A stretch of DNA of 64,000 nucleotides, taken from the NCBI GenBank assembly GCA_002399785.1, contig DHEH01000002.1, forward strand, positions 101,279-165,278. The letters run 5' to 3'. The notes beneath the pieces were generated by a model. That model ran no database searches. It was given only the letters and a program-made list of their open reading frames with translations, and had not been told where the DNA came from. Made by a program: the position numbers and the translations under genes. Source of the stretch: Caryophanales bacterium UBA4855. GTDB lineage: Bacteria > Bacillota_I > Bacilli_A > RFN20 > CAG-826. Of the stretch, positions 9,824-17,208 are shown in pieces (within the stretch, counting starts at the first letter, position 1; every line of letters begins with the position of its first letter).

Positions 9824-10743
9824 TGAAAAAGAAATGGCTTTTCCTGAATAATTTGAGTCTAAAAATTATTGCATGTGTTGCAATGACTCTTGATCATCTC
9901 GGAATTTTTTTAGATTTTTATTTAACTGATGCCTCTTACGAACCATTTATTACTGCTTTAAGAATTATTGGAAGAATCGCCTTACCAATATTTGTTTATT
10001 TAGTTTTTGAAGGTTGCAGAAAAACTAAAGATATTAAAAAATATCTTATGCGTCTTGGCATCGCTTCTCTAATTTTATATTTATTGATCATTTTAACTTT
10101 CGTTATTGCACCCAATATTGGTTTCGAGTTTGGAACGGGATTCTTTTTAGAAAACATATTTTTTACAATGTTTTTATTAGTACTAACATATTACTCTTTA
10201 TTCAAAAAGACGAGGGCTTGGCAAGGGTTTTTGATAATTATTCCTATATTATTCGTTGTTGGTGGATTCATTTATGAAGTCGCTTCCCAAAACGGAGCTT
10301 TCAAATATGCAACACAATTTCAAGGCTTCATTGACGGAATTATGCCTCAATATCAATTTGAAGCTTTAATTATGTTTTTAATAGTTGCCTTTTCAAACTT
10401 TTTCTACGAAAAAAATGTTAAAAAATCTTTAGGAATTGAAGGCGAACAATTCAAAGCAGTTGTTGATTCAGACCAATCTCAAATATATCGAAACATTATG
10501 ATGATTATAGGAACTATCATTGTTTCCTTAATTTGTGAAGGATTAACATATGTTACTAATATTGGCCAATATTTAATTAATGCTGAAATAAGACAGAAAG
10601 AAGCTTGGTTTTTAATCGCGTCATTATTCATCATCTTTTATAATGGAAAACTTGGTCCATCAAACAAAATTACTAAATATGGATTTTACATTTATTATCC
10701 AATGCATATTGGTCTACTTGCATTAATTTTCATGCTAATATAA
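9823..10743 (+). CDS. TraX-family membrane protein
   Basis: Integral membrane protein of 306 aa with about eight hydrophobic helices. The N-terminal LKIIACVAMTLDHLGIF and IGRIALPIFVYLVFEG are hallmarks of the TraX family (Pfam TraX), acyltransferase-3-like proteins named after the F-pilin acetylase. In Bacillota they are chromosomal and of unknown substrate. The C-terminus (KYGFYIYYPMHIGLLALI) is also typical. No conjugation genes are nearby, so a pilin role is unlikely; acetylation of an envelope component is one possibility. Its ATG overlaps the CPBP stop. Confidence 0.82.
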   Translation: MKKKWLFLNNLSLKIIACVAMTLDHLGIFLDFYLTDASYEPFITALRIIGRIALPIFVYLVFEGCRKTKDIKKYLMRLGIASLILYLLIILTFVIAPNIGFEFGTGFFLENIFFTMFLLVLTYYSLFKKTRAWQGFLIIIPILFVVGGFIYEVASQNGAFKYATQFQGFIDGIMPQYQFEALIMFLIVAFSNFFYEKNVKKSLGIEGEQFKAVVDSDQSQIYRNIMMIIGTIIVSLICEGLTYVTNIGQYLINAEIRQKEAWFLIASLFIIFYNGKLGPSNKITKYGFYIYYPMHIGLLALIFMLI

Positions 10744-10761
10744 TGGCATGGAGGAAAAATT

Positions 10762-11064
10762 ATGTTAATACATTTAACGAAAAAAGATAATTTTGACGAA
10801 TTAATTAAAGAAGGCGATACTATTGTAGATTTCTTTGCAACTTGGTGTGGACCATGCAAAATGCTTGCTCCAGAACTTGAAGAACTTGCTAGCGAACATC
10901 CAGAAATAAAGGTAATTAAAGTTGATGTCGATGAATTCAACGAATTAGCCGGAAGATTTGGAATTAGAGCCGTTCCAACACTTATTGTGTTTAATAATGG
11001 CGTTGCTACTAAGCAATCAATGGGCTATATGGATAAAAACGCCGTTCTCGGATTAGTAAAATAA
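10762..11064 (+). CDS. trxA: thioredoxin
   Basis: Cytosolic thiol-disulfide oxidoreductase, 100 aa, with the canonical active site FATWCGPCKM (WCGPC at residues 30-34) and the cis-proline AVPTLIVF. Length is normal for thioredoxin. A very strong Shine-Dalgarno (GGAGGAAAAATT) precedes the ATG. It is the third gene of the CPBP-TraX-trxA operon. Its TAA is immediately followed by the stop codon of the convergent glycosyltransferase gene with no spacer, so its terminator lies inside that gene. Confidence 0.95.
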   Translation: MLIHLTKKDNFDELIKEGDTIVDFFATWCGPCKMLAPELEELASEHPEIKVIKVDVDEFNELAGRFGIRAVPTLIVFNNGVATKQSMGYMDKNAVLGLVK

Positions 11065-12207
11065 TTATCTTTTATCAAACTCGGAATTTATTAATTTAAT
11101 CCACTTAGGTTTTATTAAATCAATATTCCATAAGAAACTTCTTTTATAGGAAGTTTCTTTTATTTTAATAAGTTTTTCCTTATCAGAAAGAATTTCGATT
11201 ATCTTGTCAGCATATTCTTTAACCCCTCCATCAATTAAATATCCATCAATTTCATTTTCAATAATTTCATTAGTTGAGTCACCAATATTACGCATTATTG
11301 TTGGTACACTTTGAGAACTAGCCTCTATTTTTACTAGCGGAAACCCTTCATAAACAGAAGTCATAAGAAGTAAATCAGATTCTAAAAATTTACTTTGAAT
11401 ATCTTTTGTAGGTTCGTTAACTGCTACGCAATCATCTAATTTATTATCCTTTATATATAAAAAGACTTTTTCTAATAAAGGACCTGATCCATAAATATTT
11501 AAATGAAAACCAAAACTTCTATCCTTAAGGGACTTAGCAATTTCAAGAGCCATTATCGGATTTTTTTGTTCACATAAACGACCAACAAAGATTATATTAT
11601 TATTATGGTATGCTAAATTTAATGTTGATCTAAAACGACAAGGATTAAAAATATAATCGATTTCGCAATTAAACTTCTTTTTGGAGTTTATTACTTTATC
11701 AAATGTTTCTTTTGATAAAACTATGAATTTGTCTGGCTTTTTAATTAAAAGAAAACCAAAACGAACCGGTAAAGAATTAAGATGAGAAAAATTGTAATTA
11801 TAATGATAGATTTTTTTGATATTGTTTGGTGATAAAAAATAACTATCATACTCAGTACAAATCAATACATTATCACCCACCATTTGCTTAATCTTTCTTT
11901 TAATAGATTTTTTCTTGATGAAGAACCAATAAAAAACTCGAAATGCTAATTTAATGTTTTTGAAAGGATGAAATCCCCTTATCTTAATGAATGATTGATC
12001 GCAAGTTGTTACTTCGCTAGGAATGCCAATACTATAAATTTTCACTCTAGAATCGATGTCATACAAACATCCACCTTCATTATTTGAAGTGGTAATTAAA
12101 GTAATATCAAAAACATCACATAGATTATTAATTAAATTAATAGTTAGGCTTTCAGTGCCACCTATTTTATCGGTTTGCTGAATCCACCAAAATAATTTTT
12201 TCTTCAT
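11065..12207 (-). CDS. glycosyltransferase family 4 (GT-B fold)
   Basis: Predicted cytoplasmic, membrane-associated retaining glycosyltransferase of 380 aa. The N-terminal acceptor domain has the GGTESLTINLI loop (about residues 16-26). The donor domain carries IIFVGRLCEQKNPIMALEIA, a GSGPL motif and the E-x7-E type segment MTSVYEGFPLVKIEAS, matching GT4 enzymes. Likely targets are glycolipid or capsule/wall glycans; the donor is not deducible. It has its own promoter and is divergent from tRNA-Gly. A TATAAT box lies only 6 nt before the ATG and there is no Shine-Dalgarno, so the mRNA may be leaderless. Confidence 0.9.
   Translation of the reverse strand: MKKKLFWWIQQTDKIGGTESLTINLINNLCDVFDITLITTSNNEGGCLYDIDSRVKIYSIGIPSEVTTCDQSFIKIRGFHPFKNIKLAFRVFYWFFIKKKSIKRKIKQMVGDNVLICTEYDSYFLSPNNIKKIYHYNYNFSHLNSLPVRFGFLLIKKPDKFIVLSKETFDKVINSKKKFNCEIDYIFNPCRFRSTLNLAYHNNNIIFVGRLCEQKNPIMALEIAKSLKDRSFGFHLNIYGSGPLLEKVFLYIKDNKLDDCVAVNEPTKDIQSKFLESDLLLMTSVYEGFPLVKIEASSQSVPTIMRNIGDSTNEIIENEIDGYLIDGGVKEYADKIIEILSDKEKLIKIKETSYKRSFLWNIDLIKPKWIKLINSEFDKR
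11132..11168 (+). terminator. intrinsic terminator of the CPBP-TraX-trxA operon, inside the convergent gene
   Basis: A 10 bp perfect stem (11132-11141 with 11150-11159, arms AAGAAACTTC / GAAGTTTCTT) is followed by a T-rich tail on the plus strand. It lies about 70 nt after the trxA stop, within the coding sequence of the convergent glycosyltransferase. Confidence 0.7.
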
Positions 12208-12213
12208 TTAAAA

Positions 12214-12219
12214 ATTATA
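12214..12219 (-). promoter_or_regulatory. -10 box of the glycosyltransferase gene, leaderless arrangement
   Basis: Perfect TATAAT on the minus strand, 6 nt upstream of the ATG at 12207. No Shine-Dalgarno fits between. No good -35 hexamer is visible at 16-18 nt. Confidence 0.6.
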
Positions 12220-12229
12220 TCACTAAATA

Positions 12230-12258
12230 TTGAAAAACTATTTTATGTCGCATATAAT
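12230..12258 (+). promoter_or_regulatory. tRNA-Gly promoter
   Basis: TTGAAA (12230-12235), a 17 nt spacer and TATAAT (12253-12258): a near-consensus vegetative promoter ending 9 nt before the mature tRNA 5' end. Confidence 0.8.
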
Positions 12259-12267
12259 AATAACCAC

Positions 12268-12341
12268 GCAGGTGTAGTTTAATGGTAGAGCATCAGCCTT
12301 CCAAGCTGATTACGCGGGTTCGATTCCCGTCACCTGCTCCA
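12268..12341 (+). tRNA. tRNA-Gly (anticodon TCC)
   Basis: Complete cloverleaf with acceptor stem GCAGGTG/CACCTGC, discriminator T and genome-encoded CCA (12339-12341). The anticodon arm is TCAGC-CTTCCAA-GCTGA, placing anticodon TCC at 12300-12302. The T arm contains GGTTCGATTCC. It has its own promoter just upstream and a terminator just downstream, so it is a monocistronic unit. Confidence 0.97.
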
Positions 12342-12354
12342 TTTTTAAAAATTT

Positions 12355-12377
12355 ACCCATCCAAAAGATGGGTTTTT
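12355..12377 (+). terminator. intrinsic terminator after tRNA-Gly
   Basis: A 7 bp stem ACCCATC/GATGGGT (12355-12361 with 12367-12373) with a 5 nt loop, followed by a run of five T. Confidence 0.85.
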
Positions 12378-12412
12378 ATTTAAAATAAATACCAATTTAT
12401 AAAAATATTAAA

Positions 12413-12418
12413 TATAAT
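12413..12418 (+). promoter_or_regulatory. -10 box of rdgB, leaderless arrangement
   Basis: Perfect TATAAT with 6 nt to the ATG at 12425 and no Shine-Dalgarno. The -35 region is weak. Confidence 0.6.
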
Positions 12419-12424
12419 TCTTTT

Positions 12425-13033
12425 ATGAACAAAAACGAATCAAAAACACTAGACGTATTGCTTGGAACTTCTAACGAAGGAAAAGTCAAAGAATTCCAAG
12501 ATATATTTACCGGTTATAATATTAAATTTCATAGTCTTAAAGAATTTAATTTAAAGTGTGATTTCGATGAAAACGGATGCACTTACGAGGAGAACGCTTT
12601 AATAAAAGCAAATGCTTTAAAAGGTCTTACTAAACTACCAATTATTACCGATGATTCTGGTATTGAAATAGAGGCTTTAGGAGATCATTATCCAGGCATC
12701 TTTTCGCATCGATATGCAACAAATAACGGGGGTTTTGCAAGGAATAATCAAAATTTATGCAAGAATTATCCTGGTTCAAAAGCAAAATTTTCATGTTGCA
12801 TTTGTCTTGTTTTTCCAAATCAAAAACCAATATTTTTTTATGGAGAAATCAAAGGAAAACTCGCCGATTCTATCTCGGGAAAAGAAGGTTTTGGATACGA
12901 CCCGATCTTTATTCCAGATGGTTTCAATCAAACTTTTGCTCAAATTAACGAAATTACTAAAAACAGCATTTCCCATAGAGGAAATGCTGCTAAATTATTA
13001 ATTAAATATCTTAAAAAGAATAAGCTTATTTAG
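12425..13033 (+). CDS. rdgB: RdgB/HAM1-family XTP/dITP pyrophosphatase
   Basis: House-cleaning enzyme that hydrolyses non-canonical purine nucleoside triphosphates (dITP, XTP) to monophosphates. 202 aa, normal for the family. Motifs are LLGTSNEGKVKEF at the N-terminus, the ENALIKANAL segment, ITDDSGIEIEAL, GKEGFGYDPIF and SHRGNAAKLL. The gene stands alone between tRNA-Gly and a convergent zinc-ribbon gene, whose stop it overlaps by 8 bp. No terminator is seen at the convergent junction. Confidence 0.93.
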   Translation: MNKNESKTLDVLLGTSNEGKVKEFQDIFTGYNIKFHSLKEFNLKCDFDENGCTYEENALIKANALKGLTKLPIITDDSGIEIEALGDHYPGIFSHRYATNNGGFARNNQNLCKNYPGSKAKFSCCICLVFPNQKPIFFYGEIKGKLADSISGKEGFGYDPIFIPDGFNQTFAQINEITKNSISHRGNAAKLLIKYLKKNKLI

Positions 13034-13955
13034 TCATTTTATAAAAAATAAAATACGCAACCGCTAATAATGCGACCGGAATTAATCCGCACCACATAAT
13101 AATATTATTTTTGGTAATAGCACCAGTTATAAACAAAACTAAAGCAACAATCAGCAAAATACCAAAAATTACAAAAAATATTCCTCTCATTTTTAAGAAT
13201 TTTTCGTCCGGAACAATAACAACTAAAGTTTCAGGTTCCTCATAATCAATAGTTTTGACATTATTTTTTGTTTCTGTTCCGTCAAATTGTACATCACCAA
13301 TCAAGTTAACATTATAAAGATTGTTTTTTCTTTGCTCCAAAGCCTTAAGGTTTTCATAAAAATTAGAAAGAAAATCATGCTTATCTTTTTTAAATTCATC
13401 AAACACTTCTTCATCAAGAAGTTCAAAGGAACTATCAAGGAATTTCATTAAACTAATCGAATCTTGGACACCTTTAACATAGTAATCAAAGTATTCTTTT
13501 TTTAAAAAAGTCCCGTCAATCATAAGTCTTTTTTCTAAAATAGAAAAAAAGTAACGAATTTGATTTTCCATATCAGAAATAAAATTTAGAAACAAAAAGG
13601 TATTTTCCTTATCTAAAGCAATATCATAAGAATTGATAAGTTCAATAACATCTAAAAAACAAATATTATCAAACGATTGACCATATATTTTGTTTAAAGC
13701 CATTCCAATAATTGAAGATAAATCATTTGGTCTAAGTTCTAAACAACTTTTGTAGGTATTGTGGCCCGCTTCATGATCTGTTGAATTATACGTTAATTTA
13801 TAAGCGTATTTAGATAACTGACTATATTTTTTATCAATTAATTCTTTACCTTGCGAAAATGTAAAAGTGGCTCCACACTTAGAACAAAAAACATTTGGTT
13901 TTTCAGGATCAGCATCAATAATTTTCCCACATTCGGGACATATAACTTTTTTCAT
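13026..13955 (-). CDS. zinc-ribbon membrane protein of unknown function
   Basis: Unrecognised protein, 309 aa from the ATG at 13955. A frame from 13991 adds 12 hydrophobic residues, but the 13955 start puts VICPECGKIIDAD...FCSKCGATF at the N-terminus, a classic Cys4 zinc ribbon (residues about 4-30). A helical region with TPR-like character (DHEAGHNTYKSCLELRPNDLS) fills the middle. Two C-terminal membrane helices (about residues 250-300) end the protein. A TATAAT box 6 nt before this ATG supports the start and suggests a leaderless mRNA. Function unknown. Confidence 0.8.
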   Translation of the reverse strand: MKKVICPECGKIIDADPEKPNVFCSKCGATFTFSQGKELIDKKYSQLSKYAYKLTYNSTDHEAGHNTYKSCLELRPNDLSSIIGMALNKIYGQSFDNICFLDVIELINSYDIALDKENTFLFLNFISDMENQIRYFFSILEKRLMIDGTFLKKEYFDYYVKGVQDSISLMKFLDSSFELLDEEVFDEFKKDKHDFLSNFYENLKALEQRKNNLYNVNLIGDVQFDGTETKNNVKTIDYEEPETLVVIVPDEKFLKMRGIFFVIFGILLIVALVLFITGAITKNNIIMWCGLIPVALLAVAYFIFYKMTK

Positions 13956-13961
13956 ACGCTT

Positions 13962-13967
13962 ATTATA
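13962..13967 (-). promoter_or_regulatory. -10 box of the zinc-ribbon gene, leaderless arrangement
   Basis: Perfect TATAAT on the minus strand with 6 nt to the ATG at 13955 and no Shine-Dalgarno. It also decides between the two candidate starts, because the longer start at 13991 would lie upstream of this promoter. Confidence 0.6.
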
Positions 13968-13982
13968 TATTATTAAAATAAA

Positions 13983-14016
13983 TGAAAACACTAAAAATCA
14001 ATTTTTAGTGTTTAAT
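13983..14016 (-). terminator. intrinsic terminator after the ImmA-like gene
   Basis: A 13 bp perfect inverted repeat (13986-13998 with 14001-14013, arms AAACACTAAAAAT/ATTTTTAGTGTTT) followed on the minus strand by a short T-rich tail. It separates the immA transcript from the promoter of the zinc-ribbon gene. Confidence 0.7.
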
Positions 14017-14021
14017 TTTAA

Positions 14022-14049
14022 AATATCCTTAGCAAATCCCTGTTATTTT
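14022..14049 (-). repeat. dispersed post-stop motif, copy A
   Basis: On the minus strand: AAAATAACAGGGATTTGC, then TAAGGATATTTTAAAA. The GGGATTTGC core (14032-14040) begins 8 nt after the stop codon of the ImmA-like gene. Matches copies at 20961-20990 and 24482-24513. Confidence 0.6.
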
Positions 14050-14732
14050 TAAAAACGAACAGCATTTATTCTTGCATCAATCTCTTCAGAATCAGCAATT
14101 GTTTCAATTACCATATTGCTAGATCCACTATCAATCATAAACTTTGCAATATCAACACTCTTAACTTCAAACAAAGCATTTACATCTATTTTATCTTTTA
14201 TCGAATTAATCTTTCTGTAAGTTGCACATTCAGGAGAAACAAAAAATTGTGTTTCTATTTCTTTTTCATTTAATTTTTGACATATACGTTCCGGAATTAA
14301 AATATAACCAGCCAATCTATTGGCTTGCCATTCAGGATCAGAAAAACTTTGTATTCCTTTACCGTCATCATCTTTTAATTTAGGTTTTCTATTTGTAACT
14401 TGCATCAAAAACATGTGAGAAAATTCATGAGTTAAAGTAAATCTCGATCTAGGGTCCACTTTAGCTGAATCATATTGACTGCTTTTAATAAAAATTGTGT
14501 TTTCCAAATAAGAATAAAAAGCTAATTGTGTCTCTCCATCAAACATATTGTCATCATCTTCAACAACTTGATAAGAAAAGTCATTAAACATAGGTTCGTC
14601 CATTGCTAAATCTAAAACCTTTAAAATAGGAAACTCTTCAGTTTCCTTTATATTAAATACTTTTCTAATTACATCGGCATATTTAATTAATTGTTTCTTA
14701 TTTGTCGGCGCACAAAAACATAATTGACTCAT
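14049..14732 (-). CDS. ImmA/IrrE-family metallopeptidase (M78)
   Basis: Zinc peptidase of 227 aa. The HExxH motif is HEFSHMFLMQ at about residue 115, followed by PEWQANRLAGYILIPE, which supplies the third metal ligand and is diagnostic of ImmA/IrrE (Pfam DUF955). These proteases cleave or relieve the Xre-type repressor encoded beside them, as in ICEBs1 ImmA/ImmR. Here the Xre gene lies 3 nt upstream in the same operon. No integrase or relaxase is seen nearby, so this may be a chromosomal stress-response pair or a remnant of a mobile element. Confidence 0.88.
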   Translation of the reverse strand: MSQLCFCAPTNKKQLIKYADVIRKVFNIKETEEFPILKVLDLAMDEPMFNDFSYQVVEDDDNMFDGETQLAFYSYLENTIFIKSSQYDSAKVDPRSRFTLTHEFSHMFLMQVTNRKPKLKDDDGKGIQSFSDPEWQANRLAGYILIPERICQKLNEKEIETQFFVSPECATYRKINSIKDKIDVNALFEVKSVDIAKFMIDSGSSNMVIETIADSEEIDARINAVRF

Positions 14733-14735
14733 TTA

Positions 14736-15116
14736 TTAGTCACCAGTATTCTTATTTTTCTTTTCTTCAGCATCAAGAAGTTTTTGAAGTTTAGCTAATA
14801 AATCTGGATCAGCATTTTTAATGTTACGTGCAAATTTTATAGAAACATCTTGTTGTTCATTTGAAAAATTACCAATTTCAATATTAACTTCGTTTTTAGC
14901 AAGAGAAACTATTCTATCCAACTCGCTAATTTCGTTTTTTGTTAAATTATATTGTTTGCTTAAAATTTTAATCCATTTATCTGGAAAAACACGCTTACCA
15001 CATTCTACTGAAGATACATAAGCAGAACTTACATTTAATTTTGCTGCCATATCTTTTAATGTTTCGTCGTGATCAACTCTTAAATGTCTTAAATATTTCC
15101 CAATTTCAGTAATCAT
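14736..15116 (-). CDS. Xre-family transcriptional regulator
   Basis: DNA-binding protein of 126 aa with an N-terminal helix-turn-helix: LRHLRVDHDETLKDMAAKLN, then VSSAYVSSVECGKRVFPDKW (residues about 8-45). A variable helical, lysine-rich tail follows. It is co-transcribed with the downstream ImmA/IrrE peptidase, the usual repressor/anti-repressor-protease pairing. A proper Shine-Dalgarno (AGAAGGATTT) precedes the ATG, and a near-consensus promoter lies just upstream, so autoregulation is likely. Target genes outside its own promoter are unknown. Confidence 0.88.
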   Translation of the reverse strand: MITEIGKYLRHLRVDHDETLKDMAAKLNVSSAYVSSVECGKRVFPDKWIKILSKQYNLTKNEISELDRIVSLAKNEVNIEIGNFSNEQQDVSIKFARNIKNADPDLLAKLQKLLDAEEKKNKNTGD

Positions 15117-15137
15117 ATATAAATCCTTCTATATCTT

Positions 15138-15166
15138 ATTATTTACAAACTTTCGCCTAATTTCAA
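15138..15166 (-). promoter_or_regulatory. promoter of the xre-immA operon
   Basis: TTGAAA (15161-15166), a 17 nt spacer and AATAAT (15138-15143), read on the minus strand, about 21 nt before the xre ATG. Confidence 0.65.
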
Positions 15167-15612
15167 CAAAAATGTTTATTTTTTACAATATTATCATATA
15201 ACAGCCATTTTATCATAAATTCTCTTAAATACCATAGTTTTTTTATGAATTATATATGCAAAACAGCATATATAATAAATATAAAATCAAATACTTAAAA
15301 CCAAAGAAATTGTTATAAAGATAATGTTTTATAATTGAATTTTTAAAACACACATAGGATTAACCTTTAGAACTCGATTGATGCTTTGTATAAAAAAGTT
15401 GTTGTAAATATCCATCTCTTTTGATTGTTTTAAAAACCTTCTGTTGAACATTTTTGCGTTTTACATACTTTAGTTCGATACATTTTAATATTATTATTTC
15501 AAGTCGCATAAAGGCTAAATTAGTTGCTTTTCTACATAGGTATGATGTCACATTTGGATGGGGTTGAATCACGACATCGCCCGCCAACTTTGGAAAAATA
15601 ATCGAAAACAAC
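15167..15612. other. intergenic stretch with one doubtful 84-codon frame
   Basis: No confident gene. The left part is AT-rich with no recognisable site. A minus-strand frame at 15360-15614 would need a TTG start and has no Shine-Dalgarno. Its first part (KLAGDVVIQPHPNVTS) comes from a patch, 15540-15600, richer in GC than its surroundings. The frame lies against the tRNA-Ser terminator. I do not recognise the protein; it may be a remnant of a mobile element or chance. Confidence 0.3.
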
Positions 15613-15646
15613 AAAAAAAGACTGATATTTATATATCAATCTTTAA
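15611..15646 (-). terminator. intrinsic terminator after tRNA-Ser(GCT)
   Basis: Hairpin 15617-15628 with 15633-15644 (one mismatch) followed on the minus strand by TTTTTTT. It starts about 10 nt after the tRNA 3' end. Confidence 0.8.
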
Positions 15647-15655
15647 TTTTAACAA

Positions 15656-15745
15656 TGGCGGAGTAAGAGGGATTCGAACTCTCGCTGCAGTTGCCCGCAC
15701 TACTTCCTTAGCAGGGAAGCCCCTTCACCACTTGGGTATTACTCC
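15656..15745 (-). tRNA. tRNA-Ser (anticodon GCT)
   Basis: Class II tRNA of 90 nt including an encoded CCA (15656-15658). The acceptor stem is GGAGTAA/TTACTCC with discriminator G. The anticodon loop CTGCTAA gives anticodon GCT, reading AGC/AGU. A long variable arm (AGTAGTGCGGGCAACTGC region) and a TTCGAATCC T-loop are present. A possible promoter with TATATT lies at 15760-15765. Confidence 0.96.
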
Positions 15746-15828
15746 ATGGTTGCTTGAATAATATATCATAATAGACTTTAAAAACAAAGAATTTTAATTA
15801 TCTAAATGTATAGTCTAATTTTATTTAA

Positions 15829-16305
15829 TCATCCGACATAAATATCCACAACTTTATCAAATCTTTTTCTTGTTGCATCGTCTAATGGTTCATAAAGGTC
15901 TACCATTTTTAATATTACGTCTTCAGGAACCCGTTTATCTTTAATTCTTTTTTTATTATTCTCTAAATTGAATTTTATATCATTTGTATGAAACATTATT
16001 ATTTCGTAATAATCAAATTTTTTTAAATGATCAATATAATAATTACGACGATAATTTTCTAAAAATGTCGAATCCATTATTAAAGTTAAATCATTATACT
16101 TATCGTATATTTTGTTACCTTCTACAATCATTTGGTCATAAATATCATACATATTTTTTGGAAAACGAAGATAAGTTCCGTACATTTGTTTTCTTGTTTC
16201 ATCACTATCAATATGGACAATATTTTTTTCATTCATCAAATTTTCTTTAACATAAGTAGATTTGCCACTACCAGGCAAACCCGCCATAATAATTAATTTT
16301 TTCAT
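15829..16305 (-). CDS. small P-loop kinase (AAA_33 / zeta-toxin-like)
   Basis: ATP-binding protein of 158 aa. The Walker A GLPGSGKST is at residues 9-17, followed by IDSDETRKQMYG, the usual substrate-binding segment of polynucleotide-kinase-like and zeta-toxin-like P-loop kinases. A C-terminal RxxxR-type lid segment (KRIKDKRVPEDVI) is seen. Such kinases phosphorylate nucleosides, sugars or tRNA; the substrate is not evident. It is the last gene of the phosphonate-type ABC operon, 2 nt after phnE2, so a link to the imported compound is possible but unproven. Confidence 0.8.
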   Translation of the reverse strand: MKKLIIMAGLPGSGKSTYVKENLMNEKNIVHIDSDETRKQMYGTYLRFPKNMYDIYDQMIVEGNKIYDKYNDLTLIMDSTFLENYRRNYYIDHLKKFDYYEIIMFHTNDIKFNLENNKKRIKDKRVPEDVILKMVDLYEPLDDATRKRFDKVVDIYVG

Positions 16306-16307
16306 AA

Positions 16308-17207
16308 CTATAATAATTTCTTTCTTAATATACTAGAAATTATATCAACAAATACAATTAATATAACAACACCAAGTAATAATGGGGTGAGCATTGACCA
16401 TGTTCCAAACGAAGAATAAACCCAGATATAGTATCCAATTCCACCAGCACCAACTAAACCTAATAAAGAAGCAGTTCTAACATTTAAATCAAAACGATAA
16501 AGAATAACACTTAAAAAGTTTGGTGCAACTTGAGGAACGACTCCTAATTTAACTCTTGTTAAAAAACTTGCTCCGCATGCATCAAGTGCTTCTAATGGTT
16601 GATTATCAACTACATCGAGTTGTTCCGAATACATTTTTCCAATCATACCAATTGAATGAACCGACAAAACAGCAACACCAGCAAAAGATCCAAAACCAAC
16701 TACTTTTACCATAATTAATCCAAAGAGAATTTCTGGAAATGTCTTAATAACAATCAATAATAATTCTGATATTACCGACCATTTCCCAACCATTCTTTTG
16801 CTAGCAAAGAAACCAAAAGGAATTGCTAATATCGAAGAAATAAGCGTTCCAATAAAAGCAATCGAAAAGGTTTCTATAATTTGATAAATAACCGATTCCG
16901 AAAATCTATATTCCCCATATCCAAAGAAGTACGACCAATTTGGATTGCACATACCTTTCCACAATTCTCCAAGTCTTGTTCCATTAAAATTAATTCCATT
17001 CATGAAACTAACATCTACTGAAAAATAAATGATCACTGCTAAAAAGGCAAAAACAATAATAATGTTATAAATCCATAGCATCGGTCTTTTTGCATAAGCT
17101 TCATCTGGAGTTGTACAAGAAACTGTATTTTTAATTCTTAAATAATTAAGTAATTTATCCAACTTTTCTTTTATAGTTTCTTTAAAATTATTTTTTTCTT
17201 TTTCCAT
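16308..17207 (-). CDS. phnE2: phosphonate-type ABC transporter permease (second)
   Basis: Inner-membrane permease of a PhnCDE-type importer, 299 aa. Six or so membrane helices and the EAA-like cytoplasmic loop ALDACGASFLTRVKLGVVPQ match PhnE (BPD_transp_1 fold), as does the C-terminal DLNVRTASLLGLVGAGGIGYYI. It follows the first, interrupted permease by 1 nt, and the two would form a heterodimer. The frame is intact. Confidence 0.93.
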   Translation of the reverse strand: MEKEKNNFKETIKEKLDKLLNYLRIKNTVSCTTPDEAYAKRPMLWIYNIIIVFAFLAVIIYFSVDVSFMNGINFNGTRLGELWKGMCNPNWSYFFGYGEYRFSESVIYQIIETFSIAFIGTLISSILAIPFGFFASKRMVGKWSVISELLLIVIKTFPEILFGLIMVKVVGFGSFAGVAVLSVHSIGMIGKMYSEQLDVVDNQPLEALDACGASFLTRVKLGVVPQVAPNFLSVILYRFDLNVRTASLLGLVGAGGIGYYIWVYSSFGTWSMLTPLLLGVVILIVFVDIISSILRKKLL

Positions 17208-17208
17208 A

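Noticed and set aside
8912..11064. CPBP-TraX pair as a bacteriocin-immunity or conjugation locus
   Set aside because: No bacteriocin precursor, relaxase or transfer gene adjoins; the third gene is an ordinary thioredoxin.
15360..15614. 84-codon frame near tRNA-Ser as a real gene
   Set aside because: It needs TTG, has no Shine-Dalgarno, runs into the tRNA terminator, and is not recognised. Kept only as a note on the intergenic stretch.
15656..15745. tRNA-Ser(GCT) 3' end as an attachment site with a second copy nearby
   Set aside because: No duplicate of its 3' end was found in 14.0-15.6 kb or just beyond.
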